A program made the position numbers and the translations under genes. From JAGNLM01 sp964439835 (GTDB lineage Bacteria > Pseudomonadota > Gammaproteobacteria > JAABTG01): DNA of 64,000 nucleotides. The notes under the pieces are model-generated. The model was not told where the DNA came from. It saw only the letters and a program-made list of their open reading frames with translations, and ran no database searches. Where the stretch lies: positions 1 to 64,000 of the forward strand of contig CAYTPQ010000006.1 in the NCBI GenBank assembly GCA_964439835.1. The letters run 5' to 3'. Shown piece by piece: positions 8,391-17,409 of the stretch (the stretch's first letter is position 1; each line of letters begins with the position of its first letter).

Positions 8391-10046
8391 ATGAACGACG
8401 CCCTTTGCTGCGACGTACTGGTCATCGGCAGTGGTGCCGCCGGTCTGGGGGTGGCGCTGCAACTTTCTGCGCACACCCGGGTCGCGGTGCTGGCGAAGGG
8501 AGCGCTCGCCGAGGGCAACACCTACTACGCCCAGGGCGGCGTGTCGGCGGTGCTCGACCCGGGCGACTCCGTCGACCAGCACGTCGCCGACACCTTGGCC
8601 GCCGGTGCGGGGCTCTGCGAGCCGGCGGTGGTGCGCCGGGTCGCCGAGCAGGGTCGCGACGCCATCGAGTGGCTGATCCGCCAGGGGGTCGAGTTCACCC
8701 GGGAGCGCCGCAGCGACGGCTCGCTGGCCCTTCACCTGACGCGCGAGGGCGGCCACAGCCACCGCCGGGTCGTGCACGCGGCGGACGCGACTGGCCGGTC
8801 GATCGAGGAGACCCTCACCCGTCGGGTGCGGGCGGCGCCCAACGTCACCGTCTACGAGCACCACCTCGCGCTCGACCTGGTGACGGCCGGCAAGCTCGGA
8901 CGCGCGCCCAATCGATGCCTCGGCGCCTACGTATTCGACCGGGAGTCCCGGCGGGTCGAGGTCTTCGCGGCCGGCCTGACGGTCCTCGCGACCGGCGGTG
9001 CCGGCAAGGTCTACCTCTACACCAGCAACCCGGACGTCGCGACCGGCGACGGCATCGCGATGGGCTGGCGCGCCGGTTGCCGCGTCGGCAACATGGAATT
9101 CGTCCAGTTTCACCCCACCTGCCTCTATCACCCGCAGGCGAAGTCCTTCCTGGTGACCGAGGCGGTGCGCGGTGAGGGCGGCCGGCTGCTGTTGCCCGAC
9201 GGCACCCCGTTCATGCACCGATTCGACCCCCGCGCCGAGCTCGCCCCGAGGGACGTCGTCGCCCGCGCCATCGACCATGAGATGAAGCGGCTCGGTATCG
9301 ACTGCGTGTACCTCGACATCAGCCACAAGCCCGCGGACTTCGTGCGCGACCACTTCCCGAACGTCTACGCCCGCTGCCTCGACTACGGGATCGACATCAC
9401 CCGCCAGCCGATCCCCGTGGTGCCCGCCGCGCACTACACCTGCGGTGGTGTGTTGACGGACCTGCGCGGGGCGACCGACCTCGAGGGCTTGTACGCCGTG
9501 GGCGAGGTCGCCTTCACCGGCCTGCACGGCGCCAACCGCATGGCCAGCAACTCGCTACTGGAGTGCCTGGTCTACGCCCGGGCAGCGGCCGCCGACATCA
9601 ACGCGCGTCTGCCCGGAACCCCGTTGCCGGGCGACATCCCCCCTTGGGACGAGAGCCGGGTCACCGACTCCGACGAGGAAGTCGTGGTCTCCCACAACTG
9701 GGAGGAGCTCCGCCGGTTCATGTGGGACTACGTCGGGATCGTGCGCACGACCAAGCGGCTGGAGCGCGCCAAGCACCGGGTGGATCTGCTGCTTGGGGAG
9801 ATCGACGAGTACTACGGCCACTTCCGGGTGACCAACGACCTGATCGAGCTGCGCAACCTGGCGCTGGTGGCCGACCTGATCATCCGCTCGGCCCTCTCGC
9901 GCCAGGAGAGCCGCGGGCTGCACTACACGCTGGACTACCCCGCACCTGACGACAGTCGGCCGCCGGTGAACACGATCCTCTGCCCACCCGGATTCGAGCG
10001 CTGCCGCGGCGCCCTGCCGGTCGGTCAGCTCACCCCCAGACTCTAA
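8391..10046 (+). CDS. nadB: L-aspartate oxidase
   Basis: FAD enzyme that oxidises L-aspartate to iminoaspartate, the first step of de novo NAD synthesis. It has 551 residues from the ATG at 8391. The FAD dinucleotide fold is VLVIGSGAAGLGVAL near the N terminus, followed by the succinate dehydrogenase/fumarate reductase flavoprotein motifs (YYAQGGVSAVL, HPTCLYHP, ALSRQESRG). The divergent nadB-algU arrangement is well known in gammaproteobacteria. The extended frame back to 8322 would overlap the rpoE promoter. Confidence 0.96.
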   Translation: MNDALCCDVLVIGSGAAGLGVALQLSAHTRVAVLAKGALAEGNTYYAQGGVSAVLDPGDSVDQHVADTLAAGAGLCEPAVVRRVAEQGRDAIEWLIRQGVEFTRERRSDGSLALHLTREGGHSHRRVVHAADATGRSIEETLTRRVRAAPNVTVYEHHLALDLVTAGKLGRAPNRCLGAYVFDRESRRVEVFAAGLTVLATGGAGKVYLYTSNPDVATGDGIAMGWRAGCRVGNMEFVQFHPTCLYHPQAKSFLVTEAVRGEGGRLLLPDGTPFMHRFDPRAELAPRDVVARAIDHEMKRLGIDCVYLDISHKPADFVRDHFPNVYARCLDYGIDITRQPIPVVPAAHYTCGGVLTDLRGATDLEGLYAVGEVAFTGLHGANRMASNSLLECLVYARAAAADINARLPGTPLPGDIPPWDESRVTDSDEEVVVSHNWEELRRFMWDYVGIVRTTKRLERAKHRVDLLLGEIDEYYGHFRVTNDLIELRNLALVADLIIRSALSRQESRGLHYTLDYPAPDDSRPPVNTILCPPGFERCRGALPVGQLTPRL

Positions 10047-10056
10047 GCCCTGGCCC

Positions 10057-11025
10057 TCACGCCCGTTCGACGGGGAAGGCCAGCACCTCGTCGATGCGCG
10101 CTGCCCCCTGTGCGGCCATCAGCAGCCGGTCCAGCCCGCAGGCCACGCCGGCGCATTCGGGGAGCCCTGCTCGCAGCGCCGCCAGCAGGCGGCGGTCGAC
10201 CGGAGGCTCGGGCAGCCCCCGCCCGCGGCGCCGGGCGAGGTCTGCGTCGAAGCGGCGCAGCTGCTCGTCCGCGTCGGTCAGCTCGTGGTAGCCGTTAGCG
10301 ACCTCCACGCCGCCGAGGAACGCCTCGAAGCGCTCGGCCAGCGGCGGGTCGCCGGGCCGGACCCGGGCCAGGGCGGCCTGGGTGGCAGGAAAGTCGTGGA
10401 CGAAGGCGAGGGGAAGCGCCGAGAGCGAGGGCTGGACGACGGTCGCAAACAGGAAGTCCAGGCAGTCATCCCGGTCGGGGTTGGCGTCCACCACCAGCCC
10501 GTGCTCCTCCGCGCGCCGCGCGAGGCGCTCGACGGGGGCCTCGAAGGGGTCCACGTCCACGGCGCGTCCAAAGGCCTCCCGGTAGGTCAGCCGGGGTCCG
10601 CCCGAGATATTCAGCACTCGCTCGAAGAGGGCCTGCACCTCGTCCATCAGGGCGTGGTGGTCCCAGCCCGGGCGATACCACTCCAGCAGGCTGAACTCGG
10701 GGTTGTGCAGACGCCCCCGCTCGGCGTCGCGGAAGGCCTTCGACACCTGATAGACGGCAACGCCGTAGGCCGCGAGGAGTCGCTTCATGGCGAACTCGGG
10801 CGAGGTCTGCAGGTAGAGCGTGTGCCCTGCGCCCCCGCCCTGGTAGCGGGTGGTCAGCAGCGCCAGGTGGGGGTCGGTGCCCGCGGCGTTGCCGAGGAGC
10901 GGCGTTTCGACCTCGAGCACGCCGCGCTCGCGAAAGAACGCGCGGAGGTCCTCCAGCAGCCGGGCCCGCGCGCGCAGGGCCGCGAGCGAGGCGCTGGGTC
11001 GCCAGGCGTCGGCTATCGGGCGCAC
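10057..11025 (-). CDS. epmA: EF-P--(R)-beta-lysine ligase
   Basis: EpmA (GenX/PoxA/YjeA) is a truncated class II lysyl-tRNA synthetase paralogue without the anticodon-binding domain; it ligates (R)-beta-lysine to Lys34 of EF-P. It has 322 residues and opens directly with the catalytic core. Motif 2 (FRDAERGRLHNPEFSLLEW) and motif 3 (GVACGLDRLLM) are clear. The GTG start is 52 bases downstream of efp, so efp-epmA probably form one transcript, with epmB divergent: the whole modification pathway within 2.6 kb. Confidence 0.95.
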   Translation of the reverse strand: MRPIADAWRPSASLAALRARARLLEDLRAFFRERGVLEVETPLLGNAAGTDPHLALLTTRYQGGGAGHTLYLQTSPEFAMKRLLAAYGVAVYQVSKAFRDAERGRLHNPEFSLLEWYRPGWDHHALMDEVQALFERVLNISGGPRLTYREAFGRAVDVDPFEAPVERLARRAEEHGLVVDANPDRDDCLDFLFATVVQPSLSALPLAFVHDFPATQAALARVRPGDPPLAERFEAFLGGVEVANGYHELTDADEQLRRFDADLARRRGRGLPEPPVDRRLLAALRAGLPECAGVACGLDRLLMAAQGAARIDEVLAFPVERA

Positions 11026-11077
11026 CGGCGGGGTGCGAAAGGGGCCGGCCGGGCGGTCCGCCGCGAGGTCTGCTGGC

Positions 11078-11647
11078 CTACTCCTTGACCCGGGCGACGT
11101 ACTGCCCGGTGCGGGTGTCCACCTTGATCACCTCACCCTCTTCGACGAAGAGCGGGACCTTGATCACGGCCCCGGTCTCGAGGGTCGCCGGCTTGCCGCC
11201 GCCCGAGGCGGTGTCCCCGCGCACGCCCGGGTCGGTCTGGGTGATCCGCAGACTCACGAAGTTCGGCGGCGTCACTGCGATCGGCAACCCGTTCCACAGG
11301 GTCACGGTGCACGTGTCCTGGCCCTTGAGCCACTGGGCGGCGTCGCCGACCACTGCGGCGTCGGCGGCGATCTGCTCGTAGCTGTCGGGGTGCATGAAGT
11401 GGTAGTGCTCGCCATCGGCGTAGAGGTACTGCAGCTCGCTGTCCATCACGTCGGCGAGCTCGGCCGAATCGCTCGACTTGTAGGTCCGTTCCAGCACCCG
11501 CCCGGTCTTCAGGTTGCGGTAGCGGATACGGGTGAAGGCCTGACCCTTGCCCGGCTTCACGAGATCGGACTCGACGATCGTGCAGGGGTCTCCGTCCACC
11601 ATGATCTTGACCCCCACGCGGAGGTCGTTCATCCCGATGCTCGCCAT
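11078..11647 (-). CDS. efp: Translation elongation factor P
   Basis: EF-P relieves ribosome stalling at polyproline stretches. The 189 residues make the three beta-barrel domains: KOW-like domain 1, then two OB folds. The modification site is Lys34 in KPGKGQAF, matching lysine-type (EpmAB) EF-Ps rather than the arginine type rhamnosylated by EarP. The neighbouring epmA and epmB confirm the modification route. Confidence 0.97.
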   Translation of the reverse strand: MASIGMNDLRVGVKIMVDGDPCTIVESDLVKPGKGQAFTRIRYRNLKTGRVLERTYKSSDSAELADVMDSELQYLYADGEHYHFMHPDSYEQIAADAAVVGDAAQWLKGQDTCTVTLWNGLPIAVTPPNFVSLRITQTDPGVRGDTASGGGKPATLETGAVIKVPLFVEEGEVIKVDTRTGQYVARVKE

Positions 11648-11667
11648 AGCGCCTCTGGGTCGTCAGA

Positions 11668-12657
11668 ATGCGACGCCCAATGATACCTCGCACTCCCGCA
11701 CGCTGGCAGACCGAGCTCGCGCAGGCCCTGACCCGTTCCGAGGAGCTGCTTTTCCGGCTGGGGCTGGACCCGGCCGCGACGCCGGCGGCGGCCTCAACCT
11801 TTCCCCTGCGCGTGCCCCTCTCCTACCTCGCGCGGATGCGCCCGGGAGAGCCGGCCGACCCGCTGCTGCGCCAGGTTCTACCCGTCGCCGAGGAAGACCG
11901 CGAGGTACCCGGCTTCGCGCGTGACCCGGTTGGCGACCTGGGGGCCAGCACGGCCCCGGGTCTGTTGCGCAAGTACGCCGGCCGCGCGCTCCTCCTCGTT
12001 ACCGGGGCATGCCCGGTGCACTGCCGGTACTGCTTCCGCCGGCATTTCCCCTACGGCGAGCACGCCGGCCGCCCCGCGTGGGAGGCGGCGCTGGCTCAGG
12101 TTTCGGCGGACGACTCCATCCGCGAGGTCATCCTGAGCGGGGGCGACCCCCTGACCGTGAGCGACGACCGCCTCGCCGCCCTCGTCCACCGGATCGCCGC
12201 CATCCCGCACGTCCGCCGCCTGCGGCTGCACACGCGGACGCCGATCGTCCTGCCGTCCCGCGTGGACGAGCCGTTGTTGACGTGGCTCGGGGACTGCCCC
12301 CTGTCGACGATCGTCGTGCTGCACGCGAACCACCCGGCGGAGATTGACGCGGCGGTGGCGAGTGCCGCGAGGCGCCTCTCCGGAGCCGGGGTGGTGCTCC
12401 TGAACCAGGCCGTCCTGCTGCGGGGGGTGAACGACGACGCGGAAACACTGGCCGCGCTGGGCGAGCGGTTGCTCGACGTCGGGGTCCTGCCCTACTACCT
12501 GCACCAGCTGGACCGCGTCCAGGGCGCCGCCCACTTCGAGGTCGACGATGCCCGGGCCCGAGCGCTGGTTGCGGCGCTCCGCGGCCGTCTGCCGGGCTAC
12601 CTGGTGCCACGTCTGGTGCGGGAGGTCGAGGGTGCCCCCTCCAAGCTCCCGCTGTAA
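11668..12657 (+). CDS. epmB: EF-P beta-lysylation protein EpmB (lysine 2,3-aminomutase)
   Basis: Radical SAM, PLP-dependent enzyme converting L-alpha-lysine into (R)-beta-lysine for EpmA. It has 329 residues. The [4Fe-4S]-binding CX3CX2C motif is C115-C119-C122 (ACPVHCRYCFRRHF), with the aminomutase signature SGGDPLT and the PLP-lysine region near the C terminus (YYLHQLDRVQGAAHF). It starts 20 bases from efp in the opposite direction, so the divergent promoters must overlap. A second in-frame ATG at 11680 is an alternative start. Confidence 0.94.
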   Translation: MRRPMIPRTPARWQTELAQALTRSEELLFRLGLDPAATPAAASTFPLRVPLSYLARMRPGEPADPLLRQVLPVAEEDREVPGFARDPVGDLGASTAPGLLRKYAGRALLLVTGACPVHCRYCFRRHFPYGEHAGRPAWEAALAQVSADDSIREVILSGGDPLTVSDDRLAALVHRIAAIPHVRRLRLHTRTPIVLPSRVDEPLLTWLGDCPLSTIVVLHANHPAEIDAAVASAARRLSGAGVVLLNQAVLLRGVNDDAETLAALGERLLDVGVLPYYLHQLDRVQGAAHFEVDDARARALVAALRGRLPGYLVPRLVREVEGAPSKLPL

Positions 12658-12678
12658 CGCGATCGACCCGGCCGACGC

Positions 12679-13914
12679 CTACAGCAGGTGCGAGACCAGC
12701 CCGTCGGCGAGCTTCGGCTCGAACCAGGTCGACTTGGGCGGCATCATCAGACCGGCGTCGGCAACCGCCATCAGGTCCGCCAGCTGGGTCGGGTAGAGGG
12801 CGAACGCCGCCGCCATCTCGCCCGAGCGGACCCGGCGCTCCAGCTCCTCCAGGCCACGAATGCCGCCGACGAAGTCGATACGGGGGTCCCGCCGCAGGTC
12901 CTCGATGCCGAGCAGCGGTCCCAGCACCCGCTCCGAGAGGAGACTGACGTCGAGCCGCGCTACCGGGTCGTCCGTCGGGACCGCGCCCGGACGGGCCTGT
13001 AGGCGGTACCAACCCTGGCCAAGGAACAGACCGATCTCGCCGACGGCGGCCGGCGCCACCGGGCTGGCGCTCGGGGTCACCTCGAACCACTCGCCCAACC
13101 GGGCGACGAACGCCGACGGCGTCTGTTGGCCCAGGTCCCGCACGACCCGGTGGTAGGCCAGGATCCGCATCTGGCTGTCGGGGAAGGCCACCGCCAGAAA
13201 ATAGAGCGAGGGCGCGTCCGGCGCGCCGCCGGCCTCCCGGTGGGCCTGCGCCAGCCGCGCGGCTGCCGCTGACCGGTGATGCCCGTCGGCGATGTAGAGG
13301 CGATCCACCGCCTCGAAGGCGGCGCTGAGGGCGGCAACCCGCTCCGGCTCCGCCGCCACCCAGACCGTGTGGGCCACACCGTCCGGGGCGGTGAAGTCGA
13401 CCTCCGGCACCCCGGCCGTGAGCTCCGCCACCAGACGGTCGAGGGTCGGCTGCTGTCGATAGGTCAGGAAGGCGGGGCCGGTCTGCGCACCCAGCGCCCG
13501 CATGTGCCGGACCCGGTCGTCCTCCTTCTGGGGGCGGGTCAGCTCGTGGCGCCGGATCCGACCGGATTCGTACGCCTCAACCGACGCGGCCACGACCACC
13601 CCGGTCTGGCTGTGGTCACCCTGGACCAGGCGGTAGACGTAGTACCGGGGCCCGGGGTCCACCCGCAGGACCCCTTCCTCGCGCATGCGGCGCAAGGTCG
13701 CCGCCCCTCGTTGATAGACGGCGGCGGCGTAGGGGTCCGTGCCGTCGGGCAGGTCGATCTCGGGCCGGGAGACGTGCAGAAAGCTCCACGGCCGCCCCTC
13801 CGCGAGCGCCCGCGCCTCCTCCAGGCTAACGACGTCGTAGGGAGGCGCGGCCACCGCTTCGGCGAAGCCCGCGGCCGGGCGCAGGCCCGGGAACGGCCGG
13901 ACGAGGGGGGCCAT
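12679..13914 (-). CDS. DUF1015 family protein
   Basis: A 411-residue protein of a broadly distributed family with no agreed biochemical role. Typical features are the N-terminal RPFPGLRPA and APPYDVVS, the central HELTRPQKEDDRVRHM, and YIADGHHRSAAAARLAQ, which contains a DGHHR motif shared with ParB/Srx-like sulfiredoxin-fold proteins. From that motif I infer a possible nucleotide or phosphate transfer activity, not more. The start at 13914 falls 9 bases after htpX, so the two may be cotranscribed. The 3' end meets epmB tail-to-tail 21 bases away. Confidence 0.85.
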   Translation of the reverse strand: MAPLVRPFPGLRPAAGFAEAVAAPPYDVVSLEEARALAEGRPWSFLHVSRPEIDLPDGTDPYAAAVYQRGAATLRRMREEGVLRVDPGPRYYVYRLVQGDHSQTGVVVAASVEAYESGRIRRHELTRPQKEDDRVRHMRALGAQTGPAFLTYRQQPTLDRLVAELTAGVPEVDFTAPDGVAHTVWVAAEPERVAALSAAFEAVDRLYIADGHHRSAAAARLAQAHREAGGAPDAPSLYFLAVAFPDSQMRILAYHRVVRDLGQQTPSAFVARLGEWFEVTPSASPVAPAAVGEIGLFLGQGWYRLQARPGAVPTDDPVARLDVSLLSERVLGPLLGIEDLRRDPRIDFVGGIRGLEELERRVRSGEMAAAFALYPTQLADLMAVADAGLMMPPKSTWFEPKLADGLVSHLL

Positions 13915-13922
13915 TGCGGCGA

Positions 13923-14816
13923 TCAGCCCTGGGCCGCCCGAAGCGCCGCGATCCGCTCGTCCAGCGGCGGGTGCGACAGGAACAGCCGGCCGAGGCCCCC
14001 GCCGGTCTTGTCCGAGATCCCGAAGGCGGCCAGGCGATCGGGGAGGTGCGAGCCCTCTACCGAGGCCTTCAACCGCTCCAGGGCCGCGATCATCTGTGCC
14101 GGGCTGGTGAGCGCGGCGCCCCCGTGGTCGGCCCGGAACTCGCGCTGCCGGCTGAACCACATGACCACGATGCTGGCGAGGACACCGAAGAGGATCTCCG
14201 CCACGATGCTGGTCACCCAGTAGCCGATGCCGGGTCCCTGATACTCCTCGCCCCGGGAGAGGGCCCGGTCGACGATGCTCCCGACCAGTCGGGAGAGGAA
14301 GATGACGAAGGTGTTCACCACCCCCTGGATCAGGGCCAGCGTCACCATGTCGCCGTTGGCGACGTGGGTCACCTCGTGGGCCAGCACCGCCTCCACCTCG
14401 CGCTTGTTCATGCGCTGTAGCAGGCCGGTGCTGACTGCCACCAGGGCATTGTTGCGGTTCATGCCGGTGGCGAAGGCGTTGGGGTCGGGCGAGTCGAAGA
14501 TGGCGACCTCCGGCATGCCGATCCCGGCCCGCCGGGCCTGGTCCTCGACCGTGCGCACGAGCCAGGCCTCGACTTCGTTAGCCGGCTGCTCGATGACTTG
14601 GGCGCCGGTCATGTGCTTGGCGGTCCACTTCGACATCGCCAGGGACAGGAACGATCCCCCCATGCCGAACAGGGCCGCGAACACGAGCAGCTGGCTCATG
14701 TTGATGCCGCCGCCCTGGTCCATCAGGAACCGGTCCACGCCCAGCAGCCGCGCCGTGATGCTGAGCACCACCAGCACCGCGAGGTTGGTCAGGACGAATA
14801 GGAAAACCCGCTTCAT
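13923..14816 (-). CDS. htpX: Membrane zinc metalloprotease HtpX
   Basis: M48-family inner-membrane protease that degrades misfolded membrane proteins, overlapping FtsH. It has 297 residues: two N-terminal helices (5-23 and 40-60), the zinc motif HEVTH (147-151) followed by VANGD, and two more helices (about 160-180 and 195-215). Length and motif spacing match E. coli HtpX. The downstream DUF1015 gene is 8 bases away. Upstream lies a 320-base gap with a candidate small RNA on the other strand. Confidence 0.96.
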   Translation of the reverse strand: MKRVFLFVLTNLAVLVVLSITARLLGVDRFLMDQGGGINMSQLLVFAALFGMGGSFLSLAMSKWTAKHMTGAQVIEQPANEVEAWLVRTVEDQARRAGIGMPEVAIFDSPDPNAFATGMNRNNALVAVSTGLLQRMNKREVEAVLAHEVTHVANGDMVTLALIQGVVNTFVIFLSRLVGSIVDRALSRGEEYQGPGIGYWVTSIVAEILFGVLASIVVMWFSRQREFRADHGGAALTSPAQMIAALERLKASVEGSHLPDRLAAFGISDKTGGGLGRLFLSHPPLDERIAALRAAQG

Positions 14817-14974
14817 GGATGCACCCCTGTCGGTACCAATCCCAACGACCGCGATCTGCGGCCGCGCTCGTGCCAGTTCAAGTCTCCCGCTCGCGCGCCC
14901 TGGGGTTCGGAGTTGCCCCCGGGCGCGACCGTGCGGGCTCTATTCTCCCGCCCTTAGACCGTACTGTAGGCGAA

Positions 14975-15128
14975 ACCTCCCCGACCCAGGGAACCCTGAA
15001 CCCGCATCCTCCGGAAAGGGACCTTCACGCTAAAGGTTCCCGCAGTCTGTCCGCTAACGGCGGTGAACGGAAACCCCTCCTCCCTTGTCCGTTCGCTCAG
15101 CCGGGGCACGCCGTCCCGGCTTTTTTTT
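14975..15128 (+). ncRNA. Candidate structured small RNA in the htpX-parC gap
   Basis: The 320-base gap 14817-15136 lies between two minus-strand genes, yet its plus strand carries serial stem-loops. They are GGGACCTT pairing AAGGTTCCC (15018-15041, one bulge), CCGC/GCGG (about 15051-15063), GAACGGA/TCCGTTC (15065-15094) and a strong terminator with eight T residues. No plus-strand reading frame upstream resembles a protein and the nearest plus-strand gene ends at 12657. The 5' boundary is a guess, since no convincing promoter is seen. It does not show 6S, SRP, RNase P or tmRNA signatures. Confidence 0.4.
15098..15128 (+). terminator. Strong rho-independent terminator on the plus strand
   Basis: Stem AGCCGGG paired with CCCGGCT, a 9-base loop, then TTTTTTTT. 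On the opposite strand the hairpin is preceded, not followed, by the homopolymer, so it cannot serve parC. It therefore terminates a plus-strand transcript for which no coding gene is visible. Confidence 0.75.
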
Positions 15129-15136
15129 CACCCAGC

Positions 15137-17407
15137 TCAGCTCGGCTCCAGGGCCACCATCCCGTCGACGCGCTGAAAACCGCGCGGTAGTTTCAGGCCC
15201 CGGCGGGCCCGCCCGAGACGATAGGGCTCCCAGTCCGCCGCTCGCAGGGTCAGCTCACGCTTGCCCGCGCTGATCCGCAGCTGACCGCCGGGGCGGAGCA
15301 CCGCCAGGGCCTTCACGTATTCCTCCCGACTGGCGAGGGCCGCGGCGGGGATGCCGACAATCTTCACACCCTTGCCCTTGGGCAACCTTGGTAGCTCGGC
15401 GACCCCGTGCACCAGCAGCCGCCCGTCCGTGGTGACGGCTGCCAAGAGGTCCCGCTCCGGGTCCAGGACCCGCAGGGGCGGCAGAACCCGGGCGCCCTCG
15501 GGCACCGTCAGTACCGCCTTGCCGCTGCGGTTGCGGCCCGCCAGCTCCTCGAAGCTCGCGACGAAGCCGTAGCCGGCGTCGGTGGCCAGCAGATAGAGGT
15601 CCTCCGGGTTCCCGATCAGCAGCCCCTCGAAGGTCGCGCCGTCGGGGGCGTCGATCCGGCCCGTGAGCGGCTCGCCCTGGCCGCGCGCCGACGGCAGCGT
15701 GTGGGCCTGCAGGGCGTAGGCCCGGCCGGTGGAGTCCAGGAACACCGCCAGCTGGTTGCTGCGCCCGGCCGCCGCCGCCCGAAAGCCGTCGCCGGAGCGG
15801 TACGCCAGCGAGCGCGGGTCCAGGTCGTGGCCCTTGGCCGCCCGTACCCAACCCCGCTCCGACAGCACCACCGTCACCGGCTCCGCCGGAACCACCTCCG
15901 CCGGCTCCAGGGCCTGGGCCTGGGCCCGCTCGACGATGGGCGATCGCCGGTCGTCCCCGTAGGTCTCGGCGTCCGCCTGGATCTCGTCCGCAATCAGGCG
16001 GCGCACCCGCTTTGGGCTGGCCAGGGTCTCCTGCAGGGCGTCGCGCTCGCGGGCCAACTCCTCCTGCTCGCCGCGGATCTTCATCTCCTCCAGGCGGGCC
16101 AGGTGGCGCAGCTTCAGCTCCAGGATCGCCTCGGCCTGCGTGTCGGTCAGGCGGAAGCGCGCCATCAGGACCGGTTTCGGCTCCTCCTCCCGGCGGATGA
16201 TCGCGATCACCTCGTCGATGTTGAGGTACGCGATCAGCAGGCCGTCCAGGACGTGCAGGCGGGCCAGCACCCGGTCCAGCCGGTGCTGCAAGCGCCGGCG
16301 CACGGTCGTCTCGCGGAACCGCAGCCAGCCGAGCAGGAGGTCGCGCAGGCCCGTCACCCGCGGCCGGCCGTCCAGCCCGATGACGTTCAGGTTGACCCGG
16401 TAGCTGCGCTCCAGCTCGGTGGTGGCCAGCAGGTGCGAGACCACCGGCTCGGCGTCCACCCGCTTGCTGCGCAGGACGATCACGAGCCGAGTCGGGTTCT
16501 CGTTGTCCGACTCGTCCCGCAGGTCCTCCACCATCGGCAGCTTCTTCGCCGCCATCTGCGCGGCGATCTGCTCCAGCACCCGGGCCCCGGAGACCTGGTG
16601 CGGGAGGGCCGTGATCACGATGGCCCCCTCCTCCCGGTCCACCTCGTAGCGGGCCCGCTGGCGCACCGACCCCGTGCCGGTCTCGTAGAGCTTCAGCAGG
16701 TCTGCCGCCGACGTGGTGATCTCCGCCTCGGTCGGGAAGTCCGGGCCGCGCACGTGCTCGCAGAGCTGGGCGACCGTGGCCTCCGGGTCCTCCAGCAGAC
16801 GGATGCAGGCGCTCGCGACCTCGCGCACGTTGTGCGGCGGGATGTCGGTGGCCATGCCCACTGCGATCCCGGCGGCACCGTTCAGCAGCACGTGGGGCAG
16901 GCGCGCCGGCAGTACGGCGGGCTCCTCCAGGGTGCCGTCGAAGTTCGGGACCCAGTCCACCGTCCCCTGCTCCAGCTCCTGCAGCAGGACCTGCGCGAAG
17001 GGGGTGAGTCGCGCCTCGGTGTAGCGCATCGCGGCGAACGACTTGGGGTCGTCCGGGGAGCCCCAGTTGCCCTGCCCGTCCACCAGCGGGTAGCGGAAGG
17101 AGAACGGCTGGGCCATCAGCACCATCGCCTCGTAGCAGGCGGTGTCCCCGTGGGGGTGGTACTTGCCGAGCACGTCGCCCACGGTGCGCGCGGACTTCTT
17201 GTGCTTCGAGCCCGCCCGCAGGCCGAGCTCGGACATCGCATAAATAATGCGTCGCTGGACCGGCTTCAGCCCGTCGCCGAGGTGCGGCAGGGCGCGGTCC
17301 AGGATCACGTACATCGAGTAGTCGAGGTAGGCCTTCTCGGTGAAGGCCCGGAGCGGCCGGCGCTCGATCGCCTCGGCCGGGTTCTGGCGCGGGTCGCCGG
17401 CGGCCAC
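15137..17407 (-). CDS. parC: DNA topoisomerase IV subunit A
   Basis: Type IIA topoisomerase subunit that cleaves and rejoins DNA; with ParE it unlinks replicated chromosomes. It has 756 residues with the catalytic tyrosine Y129 in AMRYTEARL, the GyrA/ParC N-terminal core and the C-terminal beta-pinwheel DNA-wrapping domain (about 500-740). The quinolone-determining region reads HPHGDTACYEA, with Thr89 at the position that is Ser80 in E. coli ParC and the acidic partner E93 conserved. It starts 3 bases after the parE stop region, one operon with parE. Confidence 0.97.
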   Translation of the reverse strand: MAAGDPRQNPAEAIERRPLRAFTEKAYLDYSMYVILDRALPHLGDGLKPVQRRIIYAMSELGLRAGSKHKKSARTVGDVLGKYHPHGDTACYEAMVLMAQPFSFRYPLVDGQGNWGSPDDPKSFAAMRYTEARLTPFAQVLLQELEQGTVDWVPNFDGTLEEPAVLPARLPHVLLNGAAGIAVGMATDIPPHNVREVASACIRLLEDPEATVAQLCEHVRGPDFPTEAEITTSAADLLKLYETGTGSVRQRARYEVDREEGAIVITALPHQVSGARVLEQIAAQMAAKKLPMVEDLRDESDNENPTRLVIVLRSKRVDAEPVVSHLLATTELERSYRVNLNVIGLDGRPRVTGLRDLLLGWLRFRETTVRRRLQHRLDRVLARLHVLDGLLIAYLNIDEVIAIIRREEEPKPVLMARFRLTDTQAEAILELKLRHLARLEEMKIRGEQEELARERDALQETLASPKRVRRLIADEIQADAETYGDDRRSPIVERAQAQALEPAEVVPAEPVTVVLSERGWVRAAKGHDLDPRSLAYRSGDGFRAAAAGRSNQLAVFLDSTGRAYALQAHTLPSARGQGEPLTGRIDAPDGATFEGLLIGNPEDLYLLATDAGYGFVASFEELAGRNRSGKAVLTVPEGARVLPPLRVLDPERDLLAAVTTDGRLLVHGVAELPRLPKGKGVKIVGIPAAALASREEYVKALAVLRPGGQLRISAGKRELTLRAADWEPYRLGRARRGLKLPRGFQRVDGMVALEPS

Positions 17408-17409
17408 GG

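Noticed and set aside
14876..14885. GTTCAAGTCT, similar to a tRNA T-loop, upstream of htpX.
   Set aside because: The flanking bases do not form a T stem beyond two pairs and no acceptor or anticodon arm can be found.
14819..15190. A 123-codon plus-strand frame across the htpX-parC gap.
   Set aside because: It runs through the terminator and into parC, has no ribosome site, and its composition is not protein-like; a structured RNA explains the region better.
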